DNA of 7,417 bases from Microbacteriaceae bacterium. GTDB taxonomy: Bacteria; Actinomycetota; Actinomycetes; Actinomycetales; Microbacteriaceae. This document shows positions 6,880 through 7,417 of the stretch, in pieces; position 1 is the first letter of the stretch, and the number at the start of each line of letters is the position of its first letter. The stretch lies in assembly GCA_026785785.1 (NCBI GenBank), contig JAJAZI010000342.1, forward strand, positions 1 through 7,417. The letters run 5' to 3'. The notes beneath the pieces were generated by a model. That model saw nothing but the letters and a program-made list of their open reading frames with translations, was not told the DNA's origin and made no database searches. A program made the position numbers and the translations under genes.

Positions 6880-7417
6880 GTGAGCACATATCCGGGCCTA
6901 GCGCCCTCCCGCGTTCGTTTCCGCCGAATTCTCGCGACTCTCGCGGCGAGCACCCTGCTCACCGCGGGGCTCGCCTCGACGGGCGCACTGTCCGCCTCGG
7001 CATCCGAGGGCCTCATCCGGAGCGACCGCCAGGTGACCTTCGAGCCCGGCCGCTACATCGTGACGTTGGCCGACGCGCCCGCCGCGACCTACGAGGGCGG
7101 AACCGGCTCGCTGGAGCGCACCGCCCCGGGCGCCGGCGACCAGCTCAACGCGGACAAACGCTCAGTGAAGAGCTACGCCGCGTACCTGAAGGGCAAGCAG
7201 AAGGACGTCGCAGCCTCCGTCGACGCGAGCGTCGAGTACTCGTACACGCTCGCGCTCAACGGTTTCTCGGCCGAGCTCACCGCCGCGCAAGCCGCGGGCC
7301 TCGCCCGGGACAAGAATGTCGTCGGGCTCGAGAAGGATGAGCTCAAGAAGGTCACCGCGGCCACCACCTCGACCGACTTCCTCGGCCTGTCGGGCGAGAA
7401 CGGCGTCTGGAACGCGA
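6880..7417 (+). CDS. Secreted S8 (subtilisin-family) serine protease, N-terminal part, cut by window end
   Basis: The GTG start at 6880 has AAGGA at 6869-6873 with a six-base spacer, and the frame is open for 179 codons to the window edge. Residues 1-42 look like a Sec signal peptide: a basic N-region (SRVRFRRI), a hydrophobic core (LATLAASTLLTAGLAS) and a cleavage-type ALSASAS. From RYIVTLADAP (58-67) to FSAELTAAQAAGLARDKNVVGLEKDE is an inhibitor I9 propeptide, which acts as intramolecular chaperone and inhibitor. The sequence then reads TTSTDFLGLSGENGVWNA, typical of the junction to the catalytic domain in large actinobacterial subtilisins. The catalytic Asp, His and Ser would lie beyond the window, so activity cannot be judged. 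It is divergent from the flavoprotein operon. Confidence 0.85.
   Translation, partial: MSTYPGLAPSRVRFRRILATLAASTLLTAGLASTGALSASASEGLIRSDRQVTFEPGRYIVTLADAPAATYEGGTGSLERTAPGAGDQLNADKRSVKSYAAYLKGKQKDVAASVDASVEYSYTLALNGFSAELTAAQAAGLARDKNVVGLEKDELKKVTAATTSTDFLGLSGENGVWNA

Overview
The window reads as a chromosomal segment of a high-GC Gram-positive actinobacterium, most likely a Microbacteriaceae-type organism. The grounds are very GC-rich codon use, GTG and TTG starts with AGGAG-like ribosome binding sites, a eukaryote-type homodimeric NADP isocitrate dehydrogenase, a lipobox lipoprotein, and frequent CGGATGC heptamers. The family-level assignment is inference; no rRNA or marker gene is present.

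Layout: (1) 36-491 (-) encodes a GNAT acetyltransferase, divergent from (2) an icd-mdh operon (667-2854, +) for two TCA-cycle dehydrogenases. A 15-bp-arm perfect palindrome lies between them. (3) 2855-3452 is a 598-base convergent intergenic region without a credible gene. It is packed with four palindromic stem-loop elements of 86-109 nt that share a TTC(A/C)GG core at their ends; two of them are diverged copies of one 109-nt unit. (4) 3453-3704 (-) encodes an 83-aa protein of unknown function. (5) 3894-6668 (-) is a three-gene redox operon: an FMN-binding lipoprotein, an ApbE FMN transferase, and a membrane RnfD/NqrB-like domain fused to a cytosolic-type ferredoxin-NADP reductase. (6) 6880-7417 (+) is the start of a secreted subtilisin-family (S8) protease, cut by the window end.

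How the genes fit together: icd and mdh make NADPH and NADH in central metabolism. In the redox operon, ApbE should attach FMN covalently to the lipoprotein. The membrane fusion could then pass electrons from NAD(P)H through FAD, across the membrane, to the surface flavoprotein. This pathway is inferred from domains and gene order.

The most unusual signal is the repeat cluster at 2857-3393. Nearly all imperfect pairs in its stems (9 of 11) are G-T pairs that would be G-U wobbles only if the plus strand is the folded strand. This hints at selection on a transcribed (or single-stranded) plus-strand structure. Other points of interest are an apbE gene whose conserved N-terminal motif lies upstream of any normal start codon, a hairpin over the lipoprotein start codon, and a duplicated gene end downstream of the reductase.
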